A program made the position numbers and the translations under genes. From Fibrobacteria bacterium (GTDB lineage: Bacteria; Fibrobacterota; Fibrobacteria; UBA11236), in contig JANYDA010000049.1 in assembly GCA_025360005.1 (NCBI GenBank), positions 1 to 64,000 of the forward strand: 64,000 nt of DNA. The letters run 5' to 3'. The notes beneath the pieces are model-generated. The model was not told where the DNA came from, did not search any database, and saw nothing but the letters and a program-made list of their open reading frames with translations. Shown one piece after another: positions 46,600 to 55,765 of the stretch; position 1 is the first letter of the stretch; each line of letters opens with the position of its first letter.

Positions 46600-46702
46600 A
46601 GGCGGCGGGACCAGCCGCTGCGGCGCGGAAGGCGGACGGGGAGGCACAAGGAAAGGGAACTATATTTCCCTTCCCATCGCAACCCGGAAAGCCTTTGCCA
46701 GC

Positions 46703-47227
46703 ATGAATACCCAGGCCATCAACCCCGCCGAAACCGGCTCCCAGACCACCGAGTGGATCCAAGCCGTGGGCGGCTTTTTCCGGAATTTCGCCCTTATCGA
46801 ATTGCTCACCATCCAGTTCGCCGCGCGCATGGCGGACCCGTTCAAGTACAAGTCCATGAAAAAGAAATTCCTGCCCCAGCGGCTTACCTGGATCAGCGAC
46901 AACATCCATGAGCATTGCGCTGCCGGCGCGGACAAGATCGACTCGCTCATCGAAATCCTGGATGCCATCCGGGAGCAATCCTATTTCCGCAATGTGCTGG
47001 CGCATGGCGCGGCCGGCTTCTCTTTTCCGGGAACGGAGGAGGGGGCGGTAGCCGCGCAAGCGGCCCTGGTGGGCGTGCTGAATTTCAAACCCGATGACGA
47101 TACCCAGGACGCGGAAATGATTTCGCTGGAAGAGATCCGGGGACGCTGCGAGGAATCCTCCTCCTTGGCCAAGCGGCTGTTGGATGCCTTGAACGGGTTG
47201 GAGCTGAGCAAGCTTGCCCAAGCCTGA
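46703..47227 (+). CDS. HEPN-like helical protein
   Basis: The 174-residue product is all-helical: TEWIQAVGGFFRNFALIELL, IEILDAIREQSYFRN. It carries RNVLAH (96-101), an Rx4H motif as in HEPN ribonucleases, followed by a polar loop and a C-terminal helix. The motif is suggestive but not proof. There is no nucleotidyltransferase-type antitoxin next to it. The gene sits in a run of unrelated housekeeping genes and starts 103 bases after the lipoprotein. Confidence 0.55.
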   Translation: MNTQAINPAETGSQTTEWIQAVGGFFRNFALIELLTIQFAARMADPFKYKSMKKKFLPQRLTWISDNIHEHCAAGADKIDSLIEILDAIREQSYFRNVLAHGAAGFSFPGTEEGAVAAQAALVGVLNFKPDDDTQDAEMISLEEIRGRCEESSSLAKRLLDALNGLELSKLAQA

Positions 47228-47304
47228 CCCCGCCGCAGTCGCCTGCGGCGGTTCCCGTTCGCCCTGCCTCCGGGAACGCCCCGCTTCCCGACGGGACCCG
47301 GTCC

Positions 47305-48090
47305 ATGGATAAAGCCGCCTACCTGGATTTGAAGCGCGCGCGCCTGGCGCAGGCCGCGACCTTCAAGAAAGAAACCACTTGCTATAAGTGTTATTTGATC
47401 CGCGAGAACTGCCTATGCCGCCTGATCGAGCCCTTCGACACGGATATCCGTTTCGTGATCCTGATGCATTTGAAGGAGGCGAAGAAGGAGAAGGCGGGCA
47501 CGGGACGGATTTGCAAAGCCACCCTCAGGAACTCCGGCATCATCACCGGGATCGATTTCACCCGCAACCCGGAGGTGAACGCCTTGATCGCCGATCCGGG
47601 CAACCATTGCATGGTCATGTATCCGGGCAGGAAATCCCTCAACATTTCCAGCGGAGACGTGTCTCCGTTGCTGGAGGCGAAAAAATCCGGCCGCAAGCTG
47701 GTCATCTTCCTCATCGACGGAACCTGGCAATGCGCCAAGAAGATGATGAAGCTGTCCCTCAACGTACGGAACCTGCCGCGCATCGGCTTCACCGCGAAAC
47801 ATGAATCCATCTTCTACATCAAGGAACAGCCCGCCGCCTATTGCCTATCGACGCTGGAATCCATCCACTTCTTCCTGGGGGAGGCGGACAGACGGGGCGT
47901 GGAATCCCTGCCGGGCAGGCCGCAAGACAACCTCATCAAGGTATTCAAGACCATGATCGACTTCATGGTGCGCTGCGCCCTGGACCCGTCACGTTCCAGT
48001 TACAGAGGCAGCAAGACGGGATACACGGCCAGGGAAACGCGCAAGAAGCGCAAGCCTTCTTCGCAACGCAGCATCGTTTTGCCCGACTGA
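47305..48090 (+). CDS. DTW-domain tRNA-uridine aminocarboxypropyltransferase-like protein
   Basis: The 261-residue product has an N-terminal Cys cluster, CYKC and CLC (26-38), typical of zinc sites in this family. FVILMHLKEAKKEKAGTGRI, LVIFLIDGTWQCAKKMMKL with the DxTW motif (138-141), and a late PGRPQDNLIKVFKTMIDF follow. Members transfer the 3-amino-3-carboxypropyl group of SAM to U47 of tRNA. A basic tail (KKRKPSS) could contact RNA. It is convergent with the TonB receptor gene, 12 bases away. Confidence 0.88.
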   Translation: MDKAAYLDLKRARLAQAATFKKETTCYKCYLIRENCLCRLIEPFDTDIRFVILMHLKEAKKEKAGTGRICKATLRNSGIITGIDFTRNPEVNALIADPGNHCMVMYPGRKSLNISSGDVSPLLEAKKSGRKLVIFLIDGTWQCAKKMMKLSLNVRNLPRIGFTAKHESIFYIKEQPAAYCLSTLESIHFFLGEADRRGVESLPGRPQDNLIKVFKTMIDFMVRCALDPSRSSYRGSKTGYTARETRKKRKPSSQRSIVLPD

Positions 48091-48102
48091 GCGGGGCGGG
48101 CT

Positions 48103-50514
48103 TCAGAATCCCAGGATGAACCCGCCCAGCGGGAAGAACGGCAATTGCTTCACGGTCACGCGCTTGCCGGTGTGATCGTTGTATACATAAGTGAAAACAT
48201 TGTCCCGCGCCAGCACGTTCTGGAAATCGAAATAGAACATCATGCGCAGCCAACCGTAGCCGATGCGCCGCTCCAGGCGCAGATCCAGGGATCGGTAGTC
48301 CGGGAAGCGTTCGGAATTCATCGCTTCGGTGCGCAAGGCCCAGCGGCGGTAGAGCGGATCGTAAGCCAACGGGGTGTATGGCCGGCCGGTGGAATAGCGG
48401 TAACGGAAAGAAGCTTCCATGCGATCGCCCAACGGCACCAGCCAGCATAGCGATTTGAACCACCCGGTTTCCCGCATGTTACGGTACCACTCCTTGCCCC
48501 GCAATTCGTAGACGGCGCCGCCGGTGAGGTTGAGGACGTGGGTGTAGTCGAAATCGGAAGGATACCAATCGCCCGAATTCACGCGTTCAAAATGCGTTTC
48601 GGATCGGGAAAACGAATAGGCCAGGCTGGAAAACCAGTTGCGGGCGAGCTTGCGCTCCAGGAATACTTCCATTCCCCGGCTCAAGGCTTCCCCGTCGTGC
48701 AGCCGATACGGCGAAGTCTCGAACTGGAACAGCGGGGAAGCTTGGGCGTAAACGGAATCCATGATCAGATGATCGTAATGTTTGACGTACAGGTTGAGGC
48801 CCAGATTGGTGAGATAGGCGCGCGGATACCAATCCAGCCCCAGCGAGGCCGTGGCGGCGCGCTTGGAAGGCAGCCAACGGTTTCCGTCCCGGGCCGCATA
48901 GTCGGTCAGGTTCTGGGCCTGCGTCTGCAGGCCGGCCGCCGAGGTAATCTCCAGGTTCTCCCGCAAGTTCCAGCGCAGGCTTGCCCGCGGCAAGGCATGC
49001 CAAGCATCGGAATAATCGAAACGCTCGCCTCTCAGGCCCAAGGAGAAGGTCAACCGGCGCGAGAGCGGGAAATCCACCGAGGCGAACATGGCTTCCCGAT
49101 GCGTGTCCAGGCGCGCAGAAGGCTGGACCCATTTTTCCGTAACGCGGCCGGAAGCGTCCAGCGCGGGCGCGCCCAGGGTATCCGCAGCGGAAGCATAGGC
49201 CCGCAAGGTGTCCGCCTGCCCGTGATCCTGGTCGCGGAAATCGATCCAAGTGAATTCGCCCCCCAGGCTCCACTTGGCGCGGCCGGCGGCGAAATAATCC
49301 GCTTCCCCTTTCCATGTGGTCGCGTATTCGCCCGTCTCCCGGGCGTTCAGGACGGTATCCGCGCCCTGGAAATATTGCTTGCGCCGGATGACGTCCCCGG
49401 TAGCGGAAAGGGTGGAAGAGAAGTCCCAGGCATCGCCCAGGTAGCGCTTGAGCGTGAGGCCGGCCGCATACACGTCCCCGCCCGCCTCGATCACGTCGCC
49501 TTCGGTCCCGAAAGACGCTTGCGCATCCTCGATCCTGATGGCGCTTTTGCCGATCAGGCCATTGGCCGCCAGCGAACCCCCGGGGAAGCGTTGCGCCACC
49601 TTCGCCTGGCCGCCCCAGAAAGTGGGGATGGCCGTGGAGGGTTCAAAATCGGCGGCCAGGTCCAGATAGCTTTTCCGGAAGGAAGCCAGGAAGCCGGCGT
49701 CCCGCCAGAGCGGGCCTTCCGCAAGCATACCCGCCCCCGCGAATCCCAGATCAAGACCGCCCAGGATCATTTTGGAATCCCCGTCCCGCAAATCGATGTC
49801 CAGCACCGAGGAGGCCTTACCGCCGTACCGCGCCGGGGGCGCGCCGGAATTGAAGGTCAGCTTTTTGACCATCAAGGGATTGACGACCGAGATCACGCCG
49901 CCGCCCGTGCCCTGGTTGCCGAAATAATTGGGGTTGGGGATCTCGATGCCGTCCAGGACGAAAAGATTTTCTCCCGGAAAGCCGCCCCGCGCGATGACCT
50001 CATTGACATTGTCCCCGCGCGCCTGCACGCCGGGGAATTTCTGCACCACGCGCTGCACGTCCATCAAGGCGCCCGGAGCGCGGCGGATCTCCTCCGCGTC
50101 GATCACATGGGTGGAGTTGGGCATGTCGTAGATTTTCTGGACGGGATCCGCGTTTACCCGCTTATCTTCCAAGGCAAGCACGGGCGGCAACAAAGAGACT
50201 TCGCGCTCCTCCGCGCCATCGCCGAGCAGGATGACGTTACGGATCAAGGCCGCCTCGAAATCGGGGTGGCGTACCAGCAAATCATAGGCGCCCGAGGCAA
50301 GGCTGTCCACCCGGAAGCGCCCGGCGGAATCGGAGAGGGTTTCGCGTTCGCTCTTGAGGACCAGGATCTTGGCGCCCGCTACGGGCTGGCCGGAAACGGC
50401 GCTGAGCACCCGGCCGCGCAGGATCCCGGCGGAATGGGCATTCGCCGCGGCGAGGAAGGCGAAGACGGCGAGGGCGGGGATCCATGCGGCGCGGCGGCTA
50501 TGCATGGCCTCCAT
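48103..50514 (-). CDS. TonB-dependent outer-membrane receptor
   Basis: The 803-residue product (ATG 50514; 50505 also possible) has a signal peptide. A carboxypeptidase-regulatory-like N-terminal domain follows (about 30-105: LRGRVLSAVSGQPVAGAKIL), as in SusC-like and ferric receptors of the FCB group. The plug (about 125-245: VQKFPGVQARGDNVNEVIAR, GGFPGENLFVLDGIEIPNP) and the 22-strand barrel follow. It ends in FFPLGGFILGF, with a C-terminal Phe. It imports an unknown ligand with TonB energy. It is divergent from the DUF4197 lipoprotein with only 40 bases between starts, including AT-rich promoter-like DNA. Confidence 0.94.
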   Translation of the reverse strand: MEAMHSRRAAWIPALAVFAFLAAANAHSAGILRGRVLSAVSGQPVAGAKILVLKSERETLSDSAGRFRVDSLASGAYDLLVRHPDFEAALIRNVILLGDGAEEREVSLLPPVLALEDKRVNADPVQKIYDMPNSTHVIDAEEIRRAPGALMDVQRVVQKFPGVQARGDNVNEVIARGGFPGENLFVLDGIEIPNPNYFGNQGTGGGVISVVNPLMVKKLTFNSGAPPARYGGKASSVLDIDLRDGDSKMILGGLDLGFAGAGMLAEGPLWRDAGFLASFRKSYLDLAADFEPSTAIPTFWGGQAKVAQRFPGGSLAANGLIGKSAIRIEDAQASFGTEGDVIEAGGDVYAAGLTLKRYLGDAWDFSSTLSATGDVIRRKQYFQGADTVLNARETGEYATTWKGEADYFAAGRAKWSLGGEFTWIDFRDQDHGQADTLRAYASAADTLGAPALDASGRVTEKWVQPSARLDTHREAMFASVDFPLSRRLTFSLGLRGERFDYSDAWHALPRASLRWNLRENLEITSAAGLQTQAQNLTDYAARDGNRWLPSKRAATASLGLDWYPRAYLTNLGLNLYVKHYDHLIMDSVYAQASPLFQFETSPYRLHDGEALSRGMEVFLERKLARNWFSSLAYSFSRSETHFERVNSGDWYPSDFDYTHVLNLTGGAVYELRGKEWYRNMRETGWFKSLCWLVPLGDRMEASFRYRYSTGRPYTPLAYDPLYRRWALRTEAMNSERFPDYRSLDLRLERRIGYGWLRMMFYFDFQNVLARDNVFTYVYNDHTGKRVTVKQLPFFPLGGFILGF

Positions 50515-50554
50515 TGTAGCATATATTCTATTTTCCCCTCACAACCGAGGTCCC

Positions 50555-51544
50555 ATGCCGAAGCATAAACTCCTGTGTACAATGATGGCCGCCGCCGCCG
50601 TATTATCGGCCTCCTGTTCGCCGGATGATTTCCTGGCCACGGCAACCGGCAACGGCCGCGATACCACGCTCTCGGACAAGGTTGTGCTGGGCCTCAAGAC
50701 CGCCTTGAAAGTGGGCATCGACTCCAGCTCCTTCTCCGCCGCCAAGCTCAACGGCTATCTGGCCAATAAAGCCATCAAGATCCTTCTGCCGGAAGAGGCC
50801 GCGCAAGCGCTGGCGGCGGCGCAACAGGTGGGAGCCTATGTAAAGCCTTTCTCCGCCGAACTGGGATTGATGCAGGACCTGGTGAACATCACGCCGGGGG
50901 TGGACAAAAGCGGATTCAAAAGCAACCTGGCGGGATCCGCCACCTTGCTAAGCGATATCGTGGGCCTGGAAACCATCAGCGATTCCCTGGTTTTCTACAT
51001 GAACCGCGCCGCGGAATATGCCGCGCCCCGTTCCGTGCCCATTTTCAAGGACGCCATCACCGGCATGTCCATCGTTGACGGCCTGGCCCTTTTGAACAGC
51101 TCCGACAGCACCGCGGCCACGTCGTTCCTTAACGGCAAGACCTTCGCGCCTCTGGTCGCCGCCTACTCGCCCATCGTGGATTCCACCCTGACCAAGGTAC
51201 CGCTCACCAAATACTGGGCGGAATTCCGGACTACCTACAACACCTTGCTGCTCCAATACGACAACCTGCTCGGCTTCCAGCAAAATTGGAACGGGAATAC
51301 CGTCGTCGCCGCCTTCACGTCCCTGCAAGTCAACGCGCTCAAGCCCGTCTCCTATCAGCCCATCGCCACCTCCAGCCTGGGAGAGTGGACCACCAGCAAG
51401 GCCCTGGGAGGCTTGTTCTATCTGGTGGGCGAGCAAGAGAAGGACATTCGCCGGGATCCCTTCGGTTATATCAAGGGCTTGGCATCCGACGTCTCCGGCC
51501 TGTTGGGCGAGGTGTTCGGGGAGATCATGAAGATGGCGAAATGA
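50555..51544 (+). CDS. DUF4197 lipoprotein
   Basis: The 329-residue product starts at ATG 50555 behind GAGG and has a lipobox near SASC (about 21). The rest is helical with the DUF4197 pattern: LSDKVVLGLKTALKVGIDSS, DAITGMSIVDGLALLNSSDS, ATSFLNGKTFAPLVA, and a C-terminal KALGGLFYLVGEQEKDIRRD, GLLGEVFGEIMK. The function of the family is unknown; periplasmic. The last 20 bases overlap the convergent aminopeptidase gene. Confidence 0.85.
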   Translation: MPKHKLLCTMMAAAAVLSASCSPDDFLATATGNGRDTTLSDKVVLGLKTALKVGIDSSSFSAAKLNGYLANKAIKILLPEEAAQALAAAQQVGAYVKPFSAELGLMQDLVNITPGVDKSGFKSNLAGSATLLSDIVGLETISDSLVFYMNRAAEYAAPRSVPIFKDAITGMSIVDGLALLNSSDSTAATSFLNGKTFAPLVAAYSPIVDSTLTKVPLTKYWAEFRTTYNTLLLQYDNLLGFQQNWNGNTVVAAFTSLQVNALKPVSYQPIATSSLGEWTTSKALGGLFYLVGEQEKDIRRDPFGYIKGLASDVSGLLGEVFGEIMKMAK

Positions 51545-52553
51545 ACGGGGCCACCGTCCACATCCCCTCGCGGTATACCTCTTCATCGTCCAGCCGCACC
51601 GACTCCGTCACCGCGAATACGTCCACGTGATGGCGGCCGTCCTTGCGGCGGAAATCCGGCTTCTGATAGACGGCATGCTTGGCGCCCAGCGAGAGATGAA
51701 TGCCGCACATGCGCTCCACCGTCCCGATGTCGCTGACCATGCGATCGGGCGCAAAGGCCCGGTTCATCCCGAATCCGAGCTCGCGCACCCGGACCTCGCC
51801 TTCATCGGCGCGGATGCCGGCCAGCACCTTTAGGAATTCCGGGGTCGCATCCACGGCCTCGGAGATGCAGCCTTTCCTCACCACCAAGGTGATGGGGCGT
51901 TCCGGTCGGTTCACCATGAAGGTGGTATCCGCGAAGGCGAAAATGCGGATGCGTCCGTCGACCGCCGCCAGGTCCCGCGCTTCCGTGAAAACCTCTCCGA
52001 TGGGGAATTGGCCGCCCGCGTTTTTCATGCCGCGATAATCGCCCACGTTGAGCTTGGCGGATTCCAGGCGCGAGGAAAAGACCAACTCGTCCCCTGCTCC
52101 GCTTCTCACAACGCAGGATGCCGCGCGATCGATGCTGTCCTGCAGCGCCCGGCCCACGCCGCGATAGTAGGCGGGATCGTAAGCCAGCGCATCCACATAC
52201 CAAACCGCCTCCCGGCCGCGCATGCGCTCCAGGTGGGGATGCTCGATCACCTTGAGCCCGCGCTTGAACAACTCCACGCGGAGCCGGAACGCCTCCAGGC
52301 GGAAGTTGTCCGATTGGATCAGGACCGCCAGATCGGAAGGCCGCAACGGATCGAAAGCGGATCTGACGGTAGCGGCGGAATGAGCCTCGAAGTCGAGGAA
52401 GCGGGCGGCAGGCAGGCAGCGGCGATAGGCTTCCGTGAGGAGCGCGGCGAGTTCGCAGCGGGTATCATAGACCACCAGGGCCGATTGCGCGGCCGTATGC
52501 TCGAATGCGATGGAGAGGATGTCGCGGAGATGCTTTTCCGCGGTTTCGATCAT
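51525..52553 (-). CDS. M29-like aminopeptidase
   Basis: The 342-residue product shows the M29-related layout. An N-terminal Rossmann-like part (about 1-150, SALVVYDTRCELAALLTEAY) comes first. The C-terminal metal-binding half follows: RMRGREAVWYVD, FPIGEVFTEARDLAAVDGRI, VRVRELGFGMNRA, HLSLGAKHAVYQKPD, and DGRHHVDVF. The E and H residues in these blocks match expected metal ligands, but I cannot assign each. Members are cytoplasmic aminopeptidases. It ends inside the convergent DUF4197 gene by 20 bases. Confidence 0.75.
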   Translation of the reverse strand: MIETAEKHLRDILSIAFEHTAAQSALVVYDTRCELAALLTEAYRRCLPAARFLDFEAHSAATVRSAFDPLRPSDLAVLIQSDNFRLEAFRLRVELFKRGLKVIEHPHLERMRGREAVWYVDALAYDPAYYRGVGRALQDSIDRAASCVVRSGAGDELVFSSRLESAKLNVGDYRGMKNAGGQFPIGEVFTEARDLAAVDGRIRIFAFADTTFMVNRPERPITLVVRKGCISEAVDATPEFLKVLAGIRADEGEVRVRELGFGMNRAFAPDRMVSDIGTVERMCGIHLSLGAKHAVYQKPDFRRKDGRHHVDVFAVTESVRLDDEEVYREGMWTVAPFISPSS

Positions 52554-52720
52554 GCCGTCATCCCTTCAGTCAGCGTGAGGCCAGGCAAACAGAGAAAGCT
52601 CGGGAAAGCGGGACGTCGGAGCGGACCATGCATGTCCCACAATGTATGGGATCGGCGCCGGTTTTCCAATGGAGCCGACGCGCTTTTCGGGATCGGAGCG
52701 GGGACTTGGACGCCTCATTC

Positions 52721-52748
52721 TGGTGACAAACGATATTTAGCGTCACCA
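52721..52748. promoter_or_regulatory. 7-bp inverted repeat TGGTGAC-N14-GTCACCA
   Basis: Perfect 7-bp arms surround an AT-rich 14-base spacer, about 220 bases before the dehydrogenase start. It looks like a dimer-binding operator. Confidence 0.4.
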
Positions 52749-52812
52749 TGTACAGGACATACCGGACAGAAGCGGATTTTACTCCATCCCAGGCCCGCTG
52801 GGACCTGGGTGA

Positions 52813-52841
52813 GATGTCGCTGCGCCTGGCGCAGCGATATC
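52813..52841. terminator. strong hairpin, candidate terminator or attenuator
   Basis: Arms of 13 bases (GATGTCGCTGCGC and GCGCAGCGATATC) pair at 12 of 13 positions around a CTG loop. A weak pyrimidine tail (TTCCTTCCCTT) follows on the plus strand. It is about 130 bases upstream of the dehydrogenase start. Confidence 0.4.
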
Positions 52842-52969
52842 TTCCTTCCCTTGACCCGGTCCATCCCTCAATGCCCCAGGGGCAGGTAGCTTTGAAGCAT
52901 AGCGGGGGGGGAAACCGAAGTTCCACGCCATCCATTGGCGATACTGAACCTCTTCCCTGAAAGGAGATC

Positions 52970-55075
52970 ATGAAAAGGAAATCCGCCAACCGCCATCCCG
53001 GCCGCATCCTCTGCGCGGTTTTGATCCTGGGGTTGTCCTCCGCCTGGACCCAGACCCTGAAAACCCCCATCGTCAAGACCGGCGACTGCCCTACCCTGAC
53101 GCGTCGCAGCTTCATATTGCCCCACAACTACCAGGGCAATACCATCCAGAACGAGCTCACCCCCGCGCAGTCCATCAATTGCCTGGAGACCGCACCGGGT
53201 TTCAAGGCGGAACTCTGGGCTTCCGAGACGGATACGGGCAACATCAAGGCCCTGATGTACATGACCTTTGATGAACGGGGACGCGTGTGGGCGGTGGAAA
53301 CCTTCGACTACCCGAACACGAAAACCGCGCCCTTCGCCGGGCATGATCGCGTCGTCATCCTGGAAGACACCGACGGCGATGGGGTTATGGACAAGCATAC
53401 TGTCTTCGTCACCGGGCTGAACATGCCGCAAAGCATCGAGCTGACCCCGCAGGGGGTGCTGGTGGCCATGGCCCCGAGCCTGGTCCTTTTCAAGGACGAG
53501 GACGGCGACGACCGTGCCGATAATCCCCAGGGAACAATCCTTTACACCGGCTTCGGCAATGGAGACACCCATTTCACCTGCGCCAACCTCCATTACGGCC
53601 TGGACAACTGGATCTACGGAACCTTCGGATCGGAAGGCATCATCCACGGGACCAACAATACCAACCGCATCATCGTTGGCAAGGATACGGTCCGGCTGGC
53701 CAACACGGGAACCTGGCGCTGCCGGCCGGACGGCAGCAAATTCGAATGGGTGGCCAGCGTGATGAACAATTCCTGGGGGATGGGCCAAGGCGAGGACGGC
53801 CAGATTTTCTGCAACTCCGCGAACGGGGATCATTCCCGGCATGCGATCTTCGCCGATCGGTCGCCGGCCAAGTCCAGCGCCAATATGGCCGCCTCCGGAC
53901 GCGGCCCGGTCTTTTACCCCATTACCTCCGATGTGAATCAATACGACTACCAGGGGCGGTTTACCGCCGGTTCCGGCCACGATATCTATACCTCGCGGCT
54001 ATTCCCCAGGGAATACTGGAACCGCGCCGCCTTCGTCACCGAAGGCACAGGACACCTCGTCAATCAGGACTTCCTGGATCCCGTCGGCAGCACTTGGAAG
54101 GTGACGAGCAATGCGAATGCGCGCAACCTGATCGCCAGCAAGGATGCCTGGACCGCGCCCATCGTGGCCAAGACCGGACCGGATGGGGCCGTATGGGTAC
54201 TGGATTGGAACAACTACCTCTTTCTCCACAACCCCGGCTCCCCGATCGGCGCGGGAGGCGCCGTCATAAGCGAACTGAGGACCAAAAAGTCGAACCGCAT
54301 TTACCGCATCGTTCCCGCCGACGGCCGCTTGGAACCGATCTTGAACCTGGCCAATGCCACCTTGCCCGAACTGGTGGCCACCTTCCGCAATCCGAATTTC
54401 CTCTGGCGCTTGCAGGCCCAGCGGTTGCTCATCCGGAAAGGCCGATCCGCGGAATTGGAAGGGCTTCTGGACAATGCCTTGCTGAGCCGGGACTCCAACG
54501 AGATCGGCAATGATCCGATCTGCGTGCACGCCCTCTGGACGCTCCAGGGCCTGGGTCTTCTGGAAAGCTCCGCAGCCAAGTACGATCCCATTCTCAAGCG
54601 ATTGCTCCTGCACCCCTCGCCTTCAGTCCGCCGGAACGTGCTTCTGGCCATGCCACGGACGGCGGCATCCGGCCAGGCCATCAAGGACCAGGGCCGCGTC
54701 AACGATCCCAACCCCCATGTGCGGCTCCAGGCTTTGATGGCGTTGGCCAAAATGCCGGGCGGAAGCGGAGCCTCCGTTTGGGTCGACTATCGCAACACGG
54801 ATTCCTGGTCCCAGCAAGCCTTCGATTCCGCCCAGGCGGTGCAAGCGGCCGGCCTTCCCGCCATTCCGGCTTTGGAACGCAAAGTCGTCACGGCGGTCGC
54901 GGATCTTCCTGGGAAACCATGCCGGGCCGCATCCGTTTCGCACAGGGCCGCGAAGGCGTTTGGATACCGCAGCCGGATGGCCGGTTGGCGCCCGGCAGGC
55001 TGTTCCTATATGGCTTGCAGGGCAGACTGGCGGCCCAGTCCGGGTATGACGGCCGGAAATGGTCCTCCCCCATAA
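52970..55075 (+). CDS. secreted PVC-type (GDSL/NHL-propeller) membrane-bound dehydrogenase-like protein, C-terminus frame-shifted
   Basis: The 701-residue reading has a signal peptide (about 1-28). A beta-propeller dehydrogenase domain of the PVC-type/TIGR02604 kind follows (about 75-460): FDERGRVWAVETFDYPN, RVVILEDTDGDGVMDK, LVLFKDEDGDDRAD, TCANLHYGLDNWIYGTFGSE, WTAPIVAKTGPDGAVWVLDW, KSNRIYRI. HEAT-like repeats (about 470-640) follow. AAGGAG precedes the start. The last about 45 residues (GWRPAGCSYMACRADW and similar) are atypical. The natural C-terminal module continues in the frame one base back up to 55155. No cytochrome c CXXCH motif is seen. Confidence 0.8.
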   Translation: MKRKSANRHPGRILCAVLILGLSSAWTQTLKTPIVKTGDCPTLTRRSFILPHNYQGNTIQNELTPAQSINCLETAPGFKAELWASETDTGNIKALMYMTFDERGRVWAVETFDYPNTKTAPFAGHDRVVILEDTDGDGVMDKHTVFVTGLNMPQSIELTPQGVLVAMAPSLVLFKDEDGDDRADNPQGTILYTGFGNGDTHFTCANLHYGLDNWIYGTFGSEGIIHGTNNTNRIIVGKDTVRLANTGTWRCRPDGSKFEWVASVMNNSWGMGQGEDGQIFCNSANGDHSRHAIFADRSPAKSSANMAASGRGPVFYPITSDVNQYDYQGRFTAGSGHDIYTSRLFPREYWNRAAFVTEGTGHLVNQDFLDPVGSTWKVTSNANARNLIASKDAWTAPIVAKTGPDGAVWVLDWNNYLFLHNPGSPIGAGGAVISELRTKKSNRIYRIVPADGRLEPILNLANATLPELVATFRNPNFLWRLQAQRLLIRKGRSAELEGLLDNALLSRDSNEIGNDPICVHALWTLQGLGLLESSAAKYDPILKRLLLHPSPSVRRNVLLAMPRTAASGQAIKDQGRVNDPNPHVRLQALMALAKMPGGSGASVWVDYRNTDSWSQQAFDSAQAVQAAGLPAIPALERKVVTAVADLPGKPCRAASVSHRAAKAFGYRSRMAGWRPAGCSYMACRADWRPSPGMTAGNGPPP

Positions 55076-55155
55076 AGGGATTGCGCGGCCCGCTCCTTTT
55101 CTACCTGTTCCAGGGAAGTGATGGCATCAGCTATCAAGGTAAGGTTTCTCTCTGA
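54908..55155 (+). pseudogene. displaced C-terminal module of the PVC-type dehydrogenase
   Basis: In the frame one base back, about 80 codons encode PGRIRFAQGREGVWIPQPDG, then RLFLYGLQGRLAAQSGYDG, SPIKGLRGPLLFYLFQG and SYQGKVSL before TGA 55153-55155. This is the same beta-sandwich tail as on neighbouring secreted proteins. The frame change lies near CCTGGGAAACC (54909-54919). It does not match a canonical -1 slippery heptamer in phase. Confidence 0.65.
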
Positions 55156-55207
55156 CCCCTATGCTTGCCTGGACCATCCTGCCGAGGTAACCCGCCGGGT
55201 ACCGCCG

Positions 55208-55753
55208 ATGCGGCGAATGGATTATCTTATTCCCATGGGGAAACCCGTGGTGGAAATCGGACGTTGGGATGAGGGCGCTTTCGGAAGCCGCAAAGGCTCC
55301 GTAACCGCTTTGGATAGCTTGGAAGCCTTGGCTTGGTTGCTGGACAGCAGCATCCCGGTTCCCGGCACCGGCTTCCGCATCGGCTTGGATTCCCTCATCG
55401 GGCTGGTTCCCGTCATCGGCGATTTGATCGGCGCCGCGCTTTCCGCCTATATCCTTGCCATGGCCGCCAGGCTGGGCGTGCCGCGGGTGACCTTGCTCCG
55501 GATGGGGTTCAACATCGGCTTGGACGCAGTGGGGGGCATGGTTCCCCTTGCCGGTGATCTGTTCGACATGGCTTGGAAGGCCAACCGCCGCAATGTCGCG
55601 CTCCTCCGCGCCCACCTGGAGAATCCAGCCGCGGCCAAACGGGTGGATTGGCTTTTCGCGATCCTGTTCATCATCCTGGTGCTCGCGATGCTGGCGCTAT
55701 TGGGCTGGGCTGGGTTCGCGTTGGTAAGCAGGATATGGACGGGTCTGGCATGA
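55208..55753 (+). CDS. DUF4112 membrane protein
   Basis: The product is about 181 residues from ATG 55208. It carries the DUF4112 core: LAWLLDSSIPVPGTGFRIGL, DSLIGLVPVIGDLIGAALSA, GFNIGLDAVGGMVPLAGDLF, DMAWKANRRN. A C-terminal transmembrane helix (about 150-175: FAILFIILVLAMLALLGWAG) follows. Function is unknown. An in-frame ATG at 55118 overlaps the previous frame and is not preferred. Confidence 0.8.
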   Translation: MRRMDYLIPMGKPVVEIGRWDEGAFGSRKGSVTALDSLEALAWLLDSSIPVPGTGFRIGLDSLIGLVPVIGDLIGAALSAYILAMAARLGVPRVTLLRMGFNIGLDAVGGMVPLAGDLFDMAWKANRRNVALLRAHLENPAAAKRVDWLFAILFIILVLAMLALLGWAGFALVSRIWTGLA

Positions 55754-55765
55754 ATGCGCGCGCCG

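Larger units (their letters stand above)
52554..52969. other. 416-bp intergenic region upstream of the PVC-type dehydrogenase
   Basis: It holds an inverted repeat (52721-52748) and a strong hairpin (52813-52841), listed separately. Short frames lack ribosome-binding sites and domains. Confidence 0.5.

Noticed and set aside
48538-50568. Long plus-strand frame opposite the TonB-dependent receptor
   Set aside because: The receptor has signal peptide, plug and barrel; the opposite frame has no domain.
52748-52960. Short plus-strand gene before the PVC-type dehydrogenase
   Set aside because: No ribosome-binding site, spans a hairpin, no recognisable domain.
54905-54925. Programmed -1 frameshift on GGGAAAC
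   Set aside because: The heptamer is not in the correct phase with the main frame and no downstream pseudoknot is evident.
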